Origin: DASRFA01 sp035651755
Lineage (GTDB): Bacteria; Desulfobacterota; Binatia; UBA12015
Assembly (NCBI GenBank): GCA_035651755.1
Contig: DASRFA010000043.1
Coordinates: 62,001 to 126,000 of the forward strand
Direction of reading: 5' to 3'
DNA length: 64,000 bases
Within the stretch, counting starts at the first letter, position 1. Every line of letters starts with the position of its first letter. Both the position numbers and the translations under genes were made by a program. A model generated the notes under the pieces. It saw only the letters and a program-made list of their open reading frames with translations. It searched no databases and had not been told where the DNA came from. This document shows positions 48,081-56,890 of the stretch, piece after piece.

Positions 48081-48476
48081 ATGCCGCCGCGCTACACCGC
48101 GATCGTCACGCTGCTCGCCGTCGTCTTCTACTTCTTCGTCGCCACCCGCGTCTCGGCTGCGCGCCGCAAGTACGACGTCCAGCTTCCGGCGATGTCCGGC
48201 CATCCCGACTTCGACCGGGTCTTTCGCGTGCACATGAACACGCTCGAGTGGATGCCGATCTTTCTGCCGCTCCTCTGGCTGTGCGCGATCTTCTTCGGCG
48301 ACCGGAGCGCGGCGCTCCTCGGGCTCGTCTGGATCGCGGGCCGCGCGCTCTATCTCACCGGCTACAGCCAGGCGGTCGAGAAGCGTCTCCCGGGCTTCGC
48401 CATCCAGGCGCTCGCGTGCATCCTGCTGCTCATCGGCGCGGTCACGGGCGTCGTCATGAGCTTCACGGCCGGCTGA
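48081..48476 (+). CDS. MAPEG family membrane protein
   Basis: The product has 131 residues, with ATG 48081 after AAAGGAGGGGCTCCG. Four helices are predicted. The MAPEG signature is FDRVFRVHMNTLEWMPIFLP (Arg-x-x-x-Asn-x-x-Glu), followed by RALYLTGYSQAVEKRLPGFA. Members are glutathione-dependent membrane enzymes, such as microsomal GST-like proteins. The role here is unknown. Confidence 0.88.
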   Translation: MPPRYTAIVTLLAVVFYFFVATRVSAARRKYDVQLPAMSGHPDFDRVFRVHMNTLEWMPIFLPLLWLCAIFFGDRSAALLGLVWIAGRALYLTGYSQAVEKRLPGFAIQALACILLLIGAVTGVVMSFTAG

Positions 48477-48486
48477 GCCGGCAGCG

Positions 48487-49026
48487 ATGGGCGGAACGCT
48501 CGAGATCGTCGCGTACGACCCGGAATGGCCGAACGAGTTTGCGGCCGAGCGCGCTCGGATCGCGGACGCGCTCGGCGTGATCGCGCGGAGGATCGACCAC
48601 CACGGGTCGACGTCGGTCCCGGGCCTCGCCGCGAAGCCGGTCATCGACATCCAGGTTTCCGTCCGCTCGCTGAAGCCGCTGGCAGCGTACGGCGACCGCC
48701 TCGCGCGGCTCGGCTACGTTCACGTCGCGCACCCCGACGACGACTTCTGTCCGTTCTTCCATCGACCCGCGACGTGGCCGCACACGCACCACGTGCACGT
48801 CGTGGCGCTCGGTGGAGACGAAGAGCGACGCACGCTGGCGTTCCGCGACTACCTCCGCGAGCACGCCGACGTCGCCGCCGAGTACGAGCGCCTGAAGCGA
48901 GGGCTCGCGTCGCAGCACTCGGTAGTCAGCTTCGATACGCGCCAGGCCTACGCGGACGCGAAGACCGAGTTCGTGACGCGCATCACCGACCGCGCGCTGG
49001 CCGAGGGCCATCCGCGCGCACCGTGA
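48487..49026 (+). CDS. GrpB (UPF0157) family protein
   Basis: The product has 179 residues. VAYDPEWPNEFAAERARI, IDHHGSTSVPGLAAKPVIDI, FHRPATWPHTHHVHVVALGG and LAFRDYLREHADVAAEYERL are the standard motifs of the GrpB family, which adopts a nucleotidyltransferase fold (HGSTSVPGLxxKPxID). Some members are fused to dephospho-CoA kinase. The activity is unknown. It sits 10 bp after the MAPEG gene. Confidence 0.9.
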   Translation: MGGTLEIVAYDPEWPNEFAAERARIADALGVIARRIDHHGSTSVPGLAAKPVIDIQVSVRSLKPLAAYGDRLARLGYVHVAHPDDDFCPFFHRPATWPHTHHVHVVALGGDEERRTLAFRDYLREHADVAAEYERLKRGLASQHSVVSFDTRQAYADAKTEFVTRITDRALAEGHPRAP

Positions 49027-49064
49027 AGCGACCGGGGGCGCGTGGAGCCCCGAGGAGGATCGAG

Positions 49065-49307
49065 ATGGACGTGCAGCTCGTGCGGAGCTTCCTTCTGTGG
49101 TGCACGGCGATGAACTACGCGATCCTGGTCGTCTGGTTCCTCGTGTTCGTGGCCGCGCGCGACCGGTTGCGCGCCATCCACACGAGCTGGTTCCGCCTGG
49201 GCGACGAGCAGTTCGACGCCCTGCACTACGCGGGCATGGCGGCCTACAAGATCGGCATCCTGACGTTCAATCTCGTACCGCTGGTCGCCCTGAGCGTCGT
49301 CCGGTGA
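49065..49307 (+). CDS. DUF6868-like small membrane protein
   Basis: The product has 80 residues, with ATG 49065 after GAGGAGGATCGAG. Two helices (LLWCTAMNYAILVVWFLVFV and YKIGILTFNLVPLVALSVV) flank HTSWFRLGDEQFDALHYAGM. I recall this compact motif from small two-span proteins now called DUF6868. The TGA overlaps the GTG of the next gene. The function is unknown. Confidence 0.75.
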   Translation: MDVQLVRSFLLWCTAMNYAILVVWFLVFVAARDRLRAIHTSWFRLGDEQFDALHYAGMAAYKIGILTFNLVPLVALSVVR

Positions 49308-50020
49308 CTCGGCCGACCGCCGAGCGCGGATCGCGGTCGCGCGACCCCGCGGCCTGGGAGGAGCGGATCCGGGACGCGCGCGGGCGGCGGGTCGTCTTTC
49401 TCGCCCACTGCCTCCTCAACGAGAACACGCGCTACCTCGGCGGAGCGATGCGCGGCGGTGCGATCCGGGAGATCGTGGAGCCGTGCCTGCGACACGAGAT
49501 CGGCATCGTCCAGCTTCCCTGTCCCGAGCAGCACGCGTGGGGAGGCGTGCTGAAGCGCCGGCTCCTCCTCTTCTTCGGCGCTCGGGGCAGGCTGCGCTAC
49601 CGGCTGCGAGGAGCGCTTCTGCCGGTCATGCTGTGGTACACCGCGCGCGTCTACCGCCGGCTCGCGCGCGAGGTGGCGACCCAGATCCAGGATTACGAGA
49701 GAGCCGGCGTCGCCGTGCTCGGGATCGTCGGCGTCGACGCGTCTCCTTCGTGCGGCGTGCAGAAGACGCTCGACGTCGCCGAAGCACTCGATCGCCTCGG
49801 ACGCCTCGAGCGCGATGCGGCCACCGCGGACGCCGTGAACGCGATCATCCGCGCAACTGCGGTCGCCGGCAGAGGCCTCTACGTCGACCTGTTGACGAAA
49901 GAGCTCGCCGCCAGAGGCCTCAGCGTCCCCCTCATCGCGCACGATCTCGTCGCGGAGCTCGACGGGAAGGGCTCGACGGCGGACGTCGAGAGCCTGCTCG
50001 GTGCAGCGGTGAGAACGTGA
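49304..50020 (+). CDS. DUF523-like protein
   Basis: The product has 238 residues from GTG 49304. VVFLAHCLLNENTRYLGGA and GVDASPSCGVQKTLDV carry the conserved cysteines of the DUF523 family, members of which bind an iron-sulfur cluster or act as thiouracil desulfidases. IGIVQLPCPEQHAWGGVLK gives a further cysteine. A long basic insertion (about residues 85-120) is unusual compared with typical 150-residue DUF523 proteins. The C-terminal GLYVDLLTKELAARGLSVP is normal for the family. The stop overlaps the next GTG. Confidence 0.7.
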   Translation: MTRPTAERGSRSRDPAAWEERIRDARGRRVVFLAHCLLNENTRYLGGAMRGGAIREIVEPCLRHEIGIVQLPCPEQHAWGGVLKRRLLLFFGARGRLRYRLRGALLPVMLWYTARVYRRLAREVATQIQDYERAGVAVLGIVGVDASPSCGVQKTLDVAEALDRLGRLERDAATADAVNAIIRATAVAGRGLYVDLLTKELAARGLSVPLIAHDLVAELDGKGSTADVESLLGAAVRT

Positions 50021-50532
50021 AGCCCATCGAGCTCCGCGATGCGCGCGACTCGACCGCCGACCGCGAGTGGCTCGCGAACGTCTATCCCTTCTACCTGCAC
50101 GACCTCTCCGAGTTCGAGGATCACTACTACCGGCTGAACGATCGGGGCCTCTGGGAGCCCGATCACCTGCCGAGCTGGCTGCAGGACGACGAGGACCTGC
50201 CCCTGGTGATCATCGAATCCGGCGCGCGCGTCGGCTTCGCGCTCGTCAACGTGGCTCCGTCGCCGCACGTGGCGCGCGACCGGGACTTTCGCCTGTCCGA
50301 GTTCTTCGTTCTGCGCCGGCATCGCCGTCGCGGCGTCGGGCGACGCGCCGCCTGGACGCTGTTCGAGCGCATGCCCGGGAGATGGCAGCTCAGCGCTCTC
50401 GCCCGAAACGCCCGCGCGATCCGATTCTGGCGGGGCGTCATCGAAGAATGTGCGCGCGGAGAGTACGACGAAGTGGCGAGCTCACACGAGCTGCTCTACC
50501 TGTTCGAGGCGGGCCCCCGAAGGAAGGACTGA
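50017..50532 (+). CDS. GNAT family N-acetyltransferase
   Basis: The product has 171 residues from GTG 50017. IELRDARDSTADREWLANVY opens a GNAT domain. The acetyl-CoA binding loop appears as RLSEFFVLRRHRRRGVGRRA (R-x-x-G-x-G/R), followed by AWTLFERMPGRWQLSALARN and AIRFWRGVIEE. The acceptor is unknown. It is coupled to the DUF523-like gene. Confidence 0.82.
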   Translation: MKPIELRDARDSTADREWLANVYPFYLHDLSEFEDHYYRLNDRGLWEPDHLPSWLQDDEDLPLVIIESGARVGFALVNVAPSPHVARDRDFRLSEFFVLRRHRRRGVGRRAAWTLFERMPGRWQLSALARNARAIRFWRGVIEECARGEYDEVASSHELLYLFEAGPRRKD

Positions 50533-50595
50533 CCGGGGCGGATCCTCCATCCCGAGCGCTGGGCGCCGCGTCGCTTCGCGGATCGAATCGGAGCT

Positions 50596-50805
50596 GTGCG
50601 CCGCGCGCGCGCATTTCGGAACGGCACGCCGTTCATCGTGACGCTGCCGGGAATCGAGCCGATCCTCGGCGAATTCTTCGCGATGAACCGGCAGATCGGC
50701 GACTCGATCCTGTCCGACATCGCGGCCGCGACCGTCGCCGGGCGGCGCATCGTCGTCGCGGACGACGGGTTCGCCGAGGTCCTCGCGCCAGTTCTGAGCG
50801 TGTGA
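50596..50805 (+). CDS. Hypothetical small protein (weak)
   Basis: A 69-codon frame from GTG 50596 encodes RNGTPFIVTLPGIEPILGEF and AAATVAGRRIVVADDGFAEV. It ends just before a strong terminator hairpin, which supports it being the last gene of a transcript. No homology was recognised and the start is uncertain. It could be the remnant of a longer gene. Confidence 0.35.
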   Translation: MRRARAFRNGTPFIVTLPGIEPILGEFFAMNRQIGDSILSDIAAATVAGRRIVVADDGFAEVLAPVLSV

Positions 50806-50810
50806 CGCGG

Positions 50811-50839
50811 GCGCCCGGCAGGCGAAGCCTGCCGGGCGC
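50811..50839 (+). terminator. Hairpin terminator
   Basis: GCGCCCGGCAGGC and GCCTGCCGGGCGC form a perfect 13-bp stem with a GAA loop. No long T-tract follows, as is common in very GC-rich genomes. It ends the + strand run that began around 46.3 kb. The bases after it up to 51037 contain no convincing gene. Confidence 0.65.
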
Positions 50840-51037
50840 GCTCTCCCCGCGGGCACGGTCGGTCGAGACGGCGCAAGCAGTCGGGGGCTGCGACGCCTCG
50901 CAGTGCGCGCGCCCGCATGGTGCAAGGAACTTCAGGGCGGCGACGTGGGGCGCAGTTGCCGTTCGCCGCCGTCGTCCCTAGGCTGCCGCGCACGCCCGCC
51001 GGGCTCGGCCCGGGCTCGGCGGGCGGAGCTCGTTTCC

Positions 51038-51625
51038 GTGGACACTCCCGCTCGCGGCGGCCGATCCGATCGAAGCGGACCCGGCTCTGCGCCTGACGCC
51101 GGCGCTCTCGCGGTCCCCGCGGTTCGCGCGGAAGCTCCGGGCGACCGCGTCGCCGTTCGGCACGTCGACGAGGAGGCGTTCGGCAGGCCGGACGAGGCGC
51201 AGCTCGTCGACCTGCTCCGGGAGCGCGGCGGCGCGCTGCTCTCGCTCGTCGCGGTCGTGCGGGGTCGCGTCGTGGGACACGTCCTCTTCACCCCCGTCCG
51301 GCTCGAATCGCCGGACCGCGCGCTCGATGGAGCCGGGCTCGGGCCGATGGCGGTCCTGCCCGCGTTCCAGAGAGCGGGCGTGGGATCGCGCCTCGCGACC
51401 GACGGCATCGCGCGGCTGCGAGCGGATGGATGCCCGTTCGTGGTCGTGCTCGGTCATCCCGAGTACTATCCGCGCTTCGGCTTCGTTCCGGCCAGCCGCC
51501 ACGGCGTCCGGTGTCCGTGGCCCGTACCCGACGACGCGTTCATGCTGCTGGCGCTCGATCCGGCGAGGGTACAGGGCGCGTCGGGCGTGGCGCGGTACCG
51601 CGACGAGTTCGTCGCTGTCAAGTAA
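51038..51625 (+). CDS. GNAT family N-acetyltransferase (YhbS-like)
   Basis: The product has 195 residues from GTG 51038. The first 35 residues are a disordered leader. VAVRHVDEEAFGRPDEAQLV, RGRVVGHVLFTPVRLES and GLGPMAVLPAFQRAGVGSRL (acetyl-CoA loop) are followed by FVVVLGHPEYYPRFGFVPAS and PDDAFMLLAL, a combination typical of the YhbS subfamily. The substrate is unknown. The next gene starts 14 bp after its stop. Confidence 0.85.
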   Translation: MDTPARGGRSDRSGPGSAPDAGALAVPAVRAEAPGDRVAVRHVDEEAFGRPDEAQLVDLLRERGGALLSLVAVVRGRVVGHVLFTPVRLESPDRALDGAGLGPMAVLPAFQRAGVGSRLATDGIARLRADGCPFVVVLGHPEYYPRFGFVPASRHGVRCPWPVPDDAFMLLALDPARVQGASGVARYRDEFVAVK

Positions 51626-51638
51626 GGGGGCGCCATCG

Positions 51639-52550
51639 ATGCAAAGACGGCTCGCAGGGAAGGTGGCGCTCGTCGCCGGAGCGACGCGCGGCGCGGGTCG
51701 CGGCATCGCGGTCGAGCTCGGCGCTGCGGGCGCAACGGTCTACGTGACCGGCCGAACGACACGCGCGGCGCGCTCGGAGATGAATCGCCCCGAGACGATC
51801 GAGGAGACGGCCGAGCTCGTGACCGCGGCCGGCGGCCGGGGCATCTCGGTCCGGGTCGATCATCTGATCCCCGAAGAGGTGCACGCGCTCGTCGAGCGCA
51901 TCGAGTGCGAGCAGGGAGCGCTCCACCTCCTCGTGAACGACATCTGGGGCGCCACGAAGATGGAGTGGAACAAGACCGTCTGGCAGTCCGACCTCGAGTA
52001 CGGCTTGCGCACGCTCCGCCTCGCGATCGACACGCACGCGATCACGAGCCACTTCGCGATCCCGCTCCTCCTGCGACAGCCCGGCGGGCTCGTCGTGGAA
52101 GTGAACGACGGCACCGACGAGTACAACGCGGCCCACTACCGCGTCTCCTTCTTCTACGACCTCGCGAAGACCGCCGTCGGCCGGATGGCGTTCGCGCTCG
52201 CGCACGAGCTCGCGCCGCGCGGCGCGACCGCGCTGTCGCTCACCCCGGGCTGGCTCCGATCGGAGCAGATGCTCGACGCGTACGGCGTCACCGAGGCGAG
52301 CTGGATCGACGCGACCAGCGTCTCGCCCCACTTCGCGATCTCGGAAACCCCGGCGTTCGTCGGTCGCGCGGTCGTCGCGCTCGCGAGCGATCCGAACGTC
52401 GCGCGCTGGAACGGAAAGTCGCTCTCGAGCGGCCAGCTCGCGCAGGTCTACGGGTTCACCGACCGCGACGGCAGCCGGCCCGACGCGTGGCGCTACCTCG
52501 TCGAGGTGCAGGACGCCGGCATGCCGGCGGACGTGACCGGGTACCGGTAG
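51639..52550 (+). CDS. Short-chain dehydrogenase/reductase
   Basis: The product has 303 residues from ATG 51639. GKVALVAGATRGAGRGIAVE contains the Rossmann motif, and LLVNDIWGATKMEWNKTVWQ follows at the place of the NNAG motif (here VNDIWG). The catalytic Tyr-Lys appears as FFYDLAKTAVGRMAF. ATALSLTPGWLRSEQML and VGRAVVALASDPNVARWNGK complete the pattern. The VNDIWGA and YDLAK variants mark a distinct SDR subfamily seen in actinobacterial genomes. The substrate is unknown. Confidence 0.85.
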   Translation: MQRRLAGKVALVAGATRGAGRGIAVELGAAGATVYVTGRTTRAARSEMNRPETIEETAELVTAAGGRGISVRVDHLIPEEVHALVERIECEQGALHLLVNDIWGATKMEWNKTVWQSDLEYGLRTLRLAIDTHAITSHFAIPLLLRQPGGLVVEVNDGTDEYNAAHYRVSFFYDLAKTAVGRMAFALAHELAPRGATALSLTPGWLRSEQMLDAYGVTEASWIDATSVSPHFAISETPAFVGRAVVALASDPNVARWNGKSLSSGQLAQVYGFTDRDGSRPDAWRYLVEVQDAGMPADVTGYR

Positions 52551-52646
52551 GCCGGTGCACGCGCCTCTCGGCCGACCCTGACCGGGCGGCGCCACGCGGC
52601 TTGCTCGAGGTCCGCGAGCGGTCTACTTCGCGGGTGAAGGATCTCC

Positions 52647-53168
52647 GTGACGACCGGCGCCGTCGCTCGCAGCTTCACGATCCTCCGTGGGCTGGTCTAC
52701 TCCGCGGGGTTCGTCGGCGTGTGGCTCTGGCTCGCGGGCTCGGTGCGGCGCTTCGACGCGGACCTCCCGATCGCGATCCCGGGCTGGCTCGCGCCGATCG
52801 GGGTCGTCGTCGCGGTCGTCGGAGGGATCGTCGCGGCGGCGTGCATCGCGACCTTCGTCACGATCGGCCGCGGGACTCCCGCGCCGTTCGATCCGCCGCG
52901 CGAGTTCGTCGCATCGGGTCCCTACCGGTACGTGCGGAACCCGATGTACGTCGGGGCGGCGCTGGCGCTCTTCGGCGGCGGCCTCGCACTCGCGTCGCCG
53001 GCGGTCCTCGCTCTCGCGATCGCCTTCCTGGCGCTCATGCACGGCTTCGTCGTGCTCTACGAGGAGCCGACCCTCGCCGACACGTTCGACGGAAGCTACC
53101 TCGCGTACAAGGCGAGCGTTCGACGCTGGCGTCCACGACGGCCGTCGAGCGCGCGCGCCGCGGGCTGA
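52647..53168 (+). CDS. Isoprenylcysteine carboxyl methyltransferase-like membrane protein
   Basis: The product has 173 residues from GTG 52647. There are four hydrophobic stretches (LVYSAGFVGVWLWLAGSV; WLAPIGVVVAVVGGIVAA; VGAALALFGGGLALASPAVL; ALAIAFLALMHGFVVLYEEP). The segment FVASGPYRYVRNPMYVGAAL is the hallmark SGPYxxxRNPMY motif of the ICMT/PEMT-like methyltransferase family, and YEEPTLADTFDGSYLAYKAS is the C-terminal SAM-binding part. The acceptor is unknown. Confidence 0.85.
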   Translation: MTTGAVARSFTILRGLVYSAGFVGVWLWLAGSVRRFDADLPIAIPGWLAPIGVVVAVVGGIVAAACIATFVTIGRGTPAPFDPPREFVASGPYRYVRNPMYVGAALALFGGGLALASPAVLALAIAFLALMHGFVVLYEEPTLADTFDGSYLAYKASVRRWRPRRPSSARAAG

Positions 53169-53188
53169 TCCCCGGCCGCGTGCAGCCC

Positions 53189-53812
53189 ATGGAGCGCGAC
53201 GAAGCCGAGCAAGTCCTCGACTTCTGGTTTCCGCGCCGCATGAGCGAGGACCGGGAAGCTCTGGCGCGGCAGGCCGAGTGGTGGTTTCGCGGCGGCGCGG
53301 ATGCAGCGATCGTCGAGCGGTTCCGGCCGCTCCTCGAGCGCGCGGAGCGCGGCGAGCTCAATGCGTGGTCCGGCGAGGCGCGATCGCGGCTCGCCCTCAT
53401 CCTCGTCCTCGATCAGTTCTCGCGTACGATCCACCGCGGGACCGCGCGCGCCTACGCGCAGGACGCGAACGCGGTCGCGCTCGCGCTCGAAGGCATCGAC
53501 GCCGGCCACTACGCCGCGCTCGCGACGCCGTGGCAGAAGACCTTCTTCATGCTGCCCCTCGGTCACTCCGAGGACCTGCGACACGTCGAGCGCGCCGTCG
53601 CGCTCGCCGAGGAGCTCGTCGCCGAGGCGTCCGAGCCGTGCCGCTGGTGGTTCGAGTTCTCCGCCGGACAGGCTCGCGCCAACCGCGACGAGATCCGGCG
53701 CTTCGGCCGCCATCCGCACCGGAACGAAATCCTCGGCCGCCGCTCGACGGCCGAGGAGCTCGAGCACCTGGCACGCGGCGAGCTGATTCACACGCGGCCG
53801 GTACCGCGCTGA
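53189..53812 (+). CDS. DUF924 family protein
   Basis: The product has 207 residues from ATG 53189. AEQVLDFWFPRRMSEDREAL, SRLALILVLDQFSRTIHRGT, HYAALATPWQKTFFMLPLGH, SEDLRHVERAVALAEELV and RFGRHPHRNEILGRRSTAEE are the DUF924 motifs, an all-helical TPR-like fold. The function is unknown. A hairpin terminator follows directly. Confidence 0.9.
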   Translation: MERDEAEQVLDFWFPRRMSEDREALARQAEWWFRGGADAAIVERFRPLLERAERGELNAWSGEARSRLALILVLDQFSRTIHRGTARAYAQDANAVALALEGIDAGHYAALATPWQKTFFMLPLGHSEDLRHVERAVALAEELVAEASEPCRWWFEFSAGQARANRDEIRRFGRHPHRNEILGRRSTAEELEHLARGELIHTRPVPR

Positions 53813-53816
53813 TTCT

Positions 53817-53836
53817 CCCCGCGTGGCAACGCGGGG
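53817..53836 (+). terminator. Short hairpin terminator
   Basis: CCCCGCGT and ACGCGGGG form a perfect 8-bp stem around GGCA, five bases after the DUF924 stop codon. It lacks a T-run but is well placed to end the transcript before the methyltransferase gene. Confidence 0.6.
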
Positions 53837-53875
53837 ATTGAGTCGGCGAGGCGCGCGGAACAGAACGGACGTCGC

Positions 53876-54658
53876 GTGAGCTTTGGTGGCGATGCCGGCG
53901 CGATCTACGACGCCATCGGGCGGACCTACGCGGCGACCCGGCGTCCCGACCCGCGCATCGCCGCGCGCATCGCGGTCGCGCTCGGCGACGCGGCGAGCGT
54001 GCTGAACGTGGGCGCGGGAGCGGGCTCGTACGAGCCGCGCGATCGCTTCGTGGTCGCGGCCGAGCCCTCGCGTCGCATGATCGCGCAGCGGCCCGCCGGC
54101 AGCGCGCCCGCCGTGCGAGCTTCGGCGGAGCGGCTCCCCTTCGGCGACGGCTCCTTCGCGGCGGCGCTCGCGGTGCTCACCATCCACCATTGGAGCGACC
54201 GCGCCCGAGGCCTCGCGGAGCTCGCGCGCGTCGCGCGCGACGGCGTCGTGCTCCTCACCTGGGATCCGGAGGGGCCGAGCTTCTGGCTCATCGAGGAGTA
54301 CCTTCCGGAGATCCGCGCGATCGATCGCGCGATCTTTCCGTCGCTGGCCGAGATGCGACGCGCGCTCGGGCCGCTCCGGGTGGAGCCCGTTCCGGTTCCC
54401 CACGACTGCATCGACGGCTTTCTCGGCGCGTACTGGCGCCGTCCGGAGGCGTACCTCGATGCGCGCATCCGCGCCGGCGTCTCGGCGTTCGCGAAGCTCG
54501 CCGCCGCCGAGCCGGCGCTCGAGCGGCTGCGAGCGGATCTCGAGAACGGCACCTGGCACGAGCGACATGGCGACCTCGCGACCCGGCGCGAGCTCGACCT
54601 GGGCTACCGGGTCGTCGTGACCGGAGCGCTCGCGCAGCGCCGGGGCATCCGGCAGTGA
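53876..54658 (+). CDS. Class I SAM-dependent methyltransferase
   Basis: The product has 260 residues from GTG 53876. YDAIGRTYAATRRPDPRIAA and SVLNVGAGAGSYEPRDRFVV contain motif I. VAAEPSRRMIAQRPAGSAPA and PFGDGSFAAALAVLTIHHWS, then LTWDPEGPSFWLIEEYLPE complete the UbiE/methyltransferase-11 pattern. The substrate is unknown. A DUF1330 gene follows 25 bp downstream. Confidence 0.85.
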   Translation: MSFGGDAGAIYDAIGRTYAATRRPDPRIAARIAVALGDAASVLNVGAGAGSYEPRDRFVVAAEPSRRMIAQRPAGSAPAVRASAERLPFGDGSFAAALAVLTIHHWSDRARGLAELARVARDGVVLLTWDPEGPSFWLIEEYLPEIRAIDRAIFPSLAEMRRALGPLRVEPVPVPHDCIDGFLGAYWRRPEAYLDARIRAGVSAFAKLAAAEPALERLRADLENGTWHERHGDLATRRELDLGYRVVVTGALAQRRGIRQ

Positions 54659-54683
54659 TGGAGCGTAGAGCTCGGGAGGGGCG

Positions 54684-54983
54684 ATGGCGGTCTACATCAT
54701 CAACAACATGACGATCCACGATCGCGCGGCGTACGACCGGTACGTGCGCGCCTTCCTGCCGATCTTCCGGAAGTACGACGGCGAGCTGCTCGCGGCCGTC
54801 GACGAGCCGCCGCCCACCGAAGGCGAATGGCCCTATGACCGCACGGTCGTCATCCGGTTCCCGAGCCGCGAGGCGGCGGAGAAGTGGTATCGCTCCGCCG
54901 AGTACCAGGAGATCGCGCGCGACCGCTACGCCGGCACGAAGAGCAACGTCGTCATCCTCGACGGCTTGCCGCCGTTGAAGTAG
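54684..54983 (+). CDS. DUF1330 domain protein
   Basis: The product has 99 residues, with ATG 54684 after GGGAGGGGCG. VYIINNMTIHDRAAYDRYVR, FLPIFRKYDGELLAAVDEPP and VIRFPSREAAEKWYRSAEYQ are the conserved elements of the ferredoxin-like DUF1330 fold, related to ABM proteins. The function is unknown. Confidence 0.88.
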   Translation: MAVYIINNMTIHDRAAYDRYVRAFLPIFRKYDGELLAAVDEPPPTEGEWPYDRTVVIRFPSREAAEKWYRSAEYQEIARDRYAGTKSNVVILDGLPPLK

Positions 54984-54998
54984 GGCGGCCCAAGCGCG

Positions 54999-55694
54999 AT
55001 GGACCCAATGTACTCGGCGGAGTGGTTCGACGCCTTCGCGGCGACGGTGCCGCAGCACTTCGTCGAAGCCGACGTGCGCGGCCTCGCGAGCGCGCTGCCC
55101 CTCGACGGGTTCCGGCGCGTCCTCGACGTCGCCTGCGGGATCGGTCGCATCGCCGGACCGCTCGCATCCGCCGGCTACGAGGTGACCGGGATCGACGTCA
55201 GCATCGAAGCCCTTCGATCCGCGCGCGCCCGCGCGCCCGGAGCTCGCTACGTCGCGCTCGACCAGCGCGACGTCGGCGCGATGGCATGGACCTTCGACGG
55301 CGCGATCGTCCTCTGGAACAGCCTCGGCTTCGCGGGTCGGAGCGGCGACGCGATCACGCTCCGCGGGCTCGCGAAGTCGCTCCGGCCGGGAGGACGTCTC
55401 GTTCTCGAACTCTACCACCCCGAGTGGCTCGCCTCGCATCCGCTGTCGGGGGAGCGCGACGAGCGCGGTCCCGCAGTACGGCGATGGCTCGAGCGCGGCC
55501 GCCTCTTCCACCGCATCGAATACGGGAGCGGGCGCGTCGACGACATCCAGTTCGACGTGTACCTGCCGGACGAGGTCGCGGAGCTGTGCGCGAGCGCGGG
55601 CCTTCGAGTGGAGCGGCAGATGGCGTGGTGGGATCCGGCCGTCGCGCCGAGCCTCGAGCTCCCGCGCTATCAGGTCGTCTGCGAGAAGCCGTGA
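54999..55694 (+). CDS. Class I SAM-dependent methyltransferase
   Basis: The product has 231 residues. ATG 54999 lies 15 bp after the DUF1330 stop. RVLDVACGIGRIAGPLASAG is motif I, TGIDVSIEALRSARARAPGA motif II, and TFDGAIVLWNSLGFAGRSGD motif IV. RPGGRLVLELYHPEWLAS follows. This resembles the SAM methyltransferases acting on small molecules (methyltransferase-25-like). The substrate is unknown. Confidence 0.87.
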   Translation: MDPMYSAEWFDAFAATVPQHFVEADVRGLASALPLDGFRRVLDVACGIGRIAGPLASAGYEVTGIDVSIEALRSARARAPGARYVALDQRDVGAMAWTFDGAIVLWNSLGFAGRSGDAITLRGLAKSLRPGGRLVLELYHPEWLASHPLSGERDERGPAVRRWLERGRLFHRIEYGSGRVDDIQFDVYLPDEVAELCASAGLRVERQMAWWDPAVAPSLELPRYQVVCEKP

Positions 55695-55740
55695 ATGCGG
55701 CGGGCCGCGTGCGTCGCGGGCCGCGGAGGACGCCGAAGCC

Positions 55741-56112
55741 ATGCGGATCATCGCCATCGACCACGTTCAGCTCGCGATGCCCGCGGGCCGCGAGGACGAC
55801 GCGCGGAGGTTCTACTCGGACCTTCTCGGCCTTCCCGAGCGGCCGAAGCCACCGCAGCTCGCGAAGCGCAGCGGCGCGTGGTTCGAGAGCGACTCCGTCA
55901 AGATCCACGTCGGCGTCGAAGCCGACTTCCGGCCCGCGCGGAAGGCCCACCCGGCGCTCCTCGTCCGCGGGCTGGCCGAGCTCGTCGACCGGCTGCGCGC
56001 GGCCGGGTTCGACGTCGTCGAGGACGCGCCGACCGGCGCTCCGCAGACGTACGTGTCGGACCCGTTCGGAAACCGCCTCGAGCTGATCGACGCCGAAAGC
56101 GAGACTCCATGA
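55741..56112 (+). CDS. VOC (glyoxalase-like) family protein
   Basis: The product has 123 residues. IDHVQLAMPAGREDDARRFY, SDLLGLPERPKPPQLAKRSG, AWFESDSVKIHVGVEADF and YVSDPFGNRLELIDA are typical of the VOC fold with the N-terminal His and C-terminal Glu that bind metal in glyoxalases and fosfomycin-resistance proteins. The reaction is unknown. Its TGA overlaps the ATG of the lipoprotein gene. Confidence 0.88.
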   Translation: MRIIAIDHVQLAMPAGREDDARRFYSDLLGLPERPKPPQLAKRSGAWFESDSVKIHVGVEADFRPARKAHPALLVRGLAELVDRLRAAGFDVVEDAPTGAPQTYVSDPFGNRLELIDAESETP

Positions 56113-56765
56113 CCCGGTACCGTCGGCTCCTCCTCCTCGCTCTGGTCGCATCCCTCGCCGCCTGTCGGTCGCGACCGGCCTCTCCGCCCTCCCAGGCGGC
56201 GTCCCAGGCGCTCGCCCAGCCGGTGGAGGAGCGCGTCGCCGGCACGTACGTGCACCCCGGAACCGGAATCACCTTCCCGACCCAGGCCGCCGGGTTCTCC
56301 CGCGAGAAGGTCATCCGCTACGATCGCGCGGGCGACGACGTGTCCGTCGGATACAACTTCGCCGCGCCGACGTGCGCCGTCGCGGCGACCGTCTACGTCA
56401 CCGCGGCGAGCTACTTCGATCCTGCCGCGAACGACGCCGGAAGCCCGCAGGAAACCCGCGAAGCCTTCCTCCGCCGGTACTTCGAGGCGAACAAGGTCGA
56501 GATCGCGCGGCACCATTCGGGCGCGCGACTCCTCTCGGAAGGGGCAGCGTCGATCCAGAACCCGGTCGCGCGCACGGGGTGGAAGGCCGCGTTCGCCTAC
56601 ACCGAGCTCTTCGCCCAGGCCGAGCGCCCGCTCGAGTCACAGCTCTACGTCTTCGCGCTCGGGCGGTGGCTCATCAAGTATCGGGAGACGTATCCCGTCG
56701 CGTGCGCCGACGAAGGCCGGCGGCGCGTCGCCGATCTCATGTCGGCTCTCGCGTGGCCGCAATGA
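56109..56765 (+). CDS. Putative lipoprotein of unknown function
   Basis: The product has 218 residues. The signal peptide is RRLLLLALVASLAACRSR with lipobox LAAC at about residues 16-19. The mature part (GTYVHPGTGITFPTQAAGFS, SVGYNFAAPTCAVAATVYVT, YRETYPVACADEGRRRVADL) resembles a small beta-rich periplasmic domain, with two cysteines that could pair. No family was recognised. The following 125 bp before the GFA gene contain nothing recognisable. Confidence 0.65.
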   Translation: MTRYRRLLLLALVASLAACRSRPASPPSQAASQALAQPVEERVAGTYVHPGTGITFPTQAAGFSREKVIRYDRAGDDVSVGYNFAAPTCAVAATVYVTAASYFDPAANDAGSPQETREAFLRRYFEANKVEIARHHSGARLLSEGAASIQNPVARTGWKAAFAYTELFAQAERPLESQLYVFALGRWLIKYRETYPVACADEGRRRVADLMSALAWPQ

Positions 56766-56890
56766 CGCTCGTCTTGACGTGATTCCGCGGCGATGACAGT
56801 CCAGGCAAAGCGCGACGTCGAACGCTTCGTGCGAGCGTCGGTGGGGCTCCTCTCGTCGCGCGATTCTTCGCCAAGGAAGGGAAGGTAGCG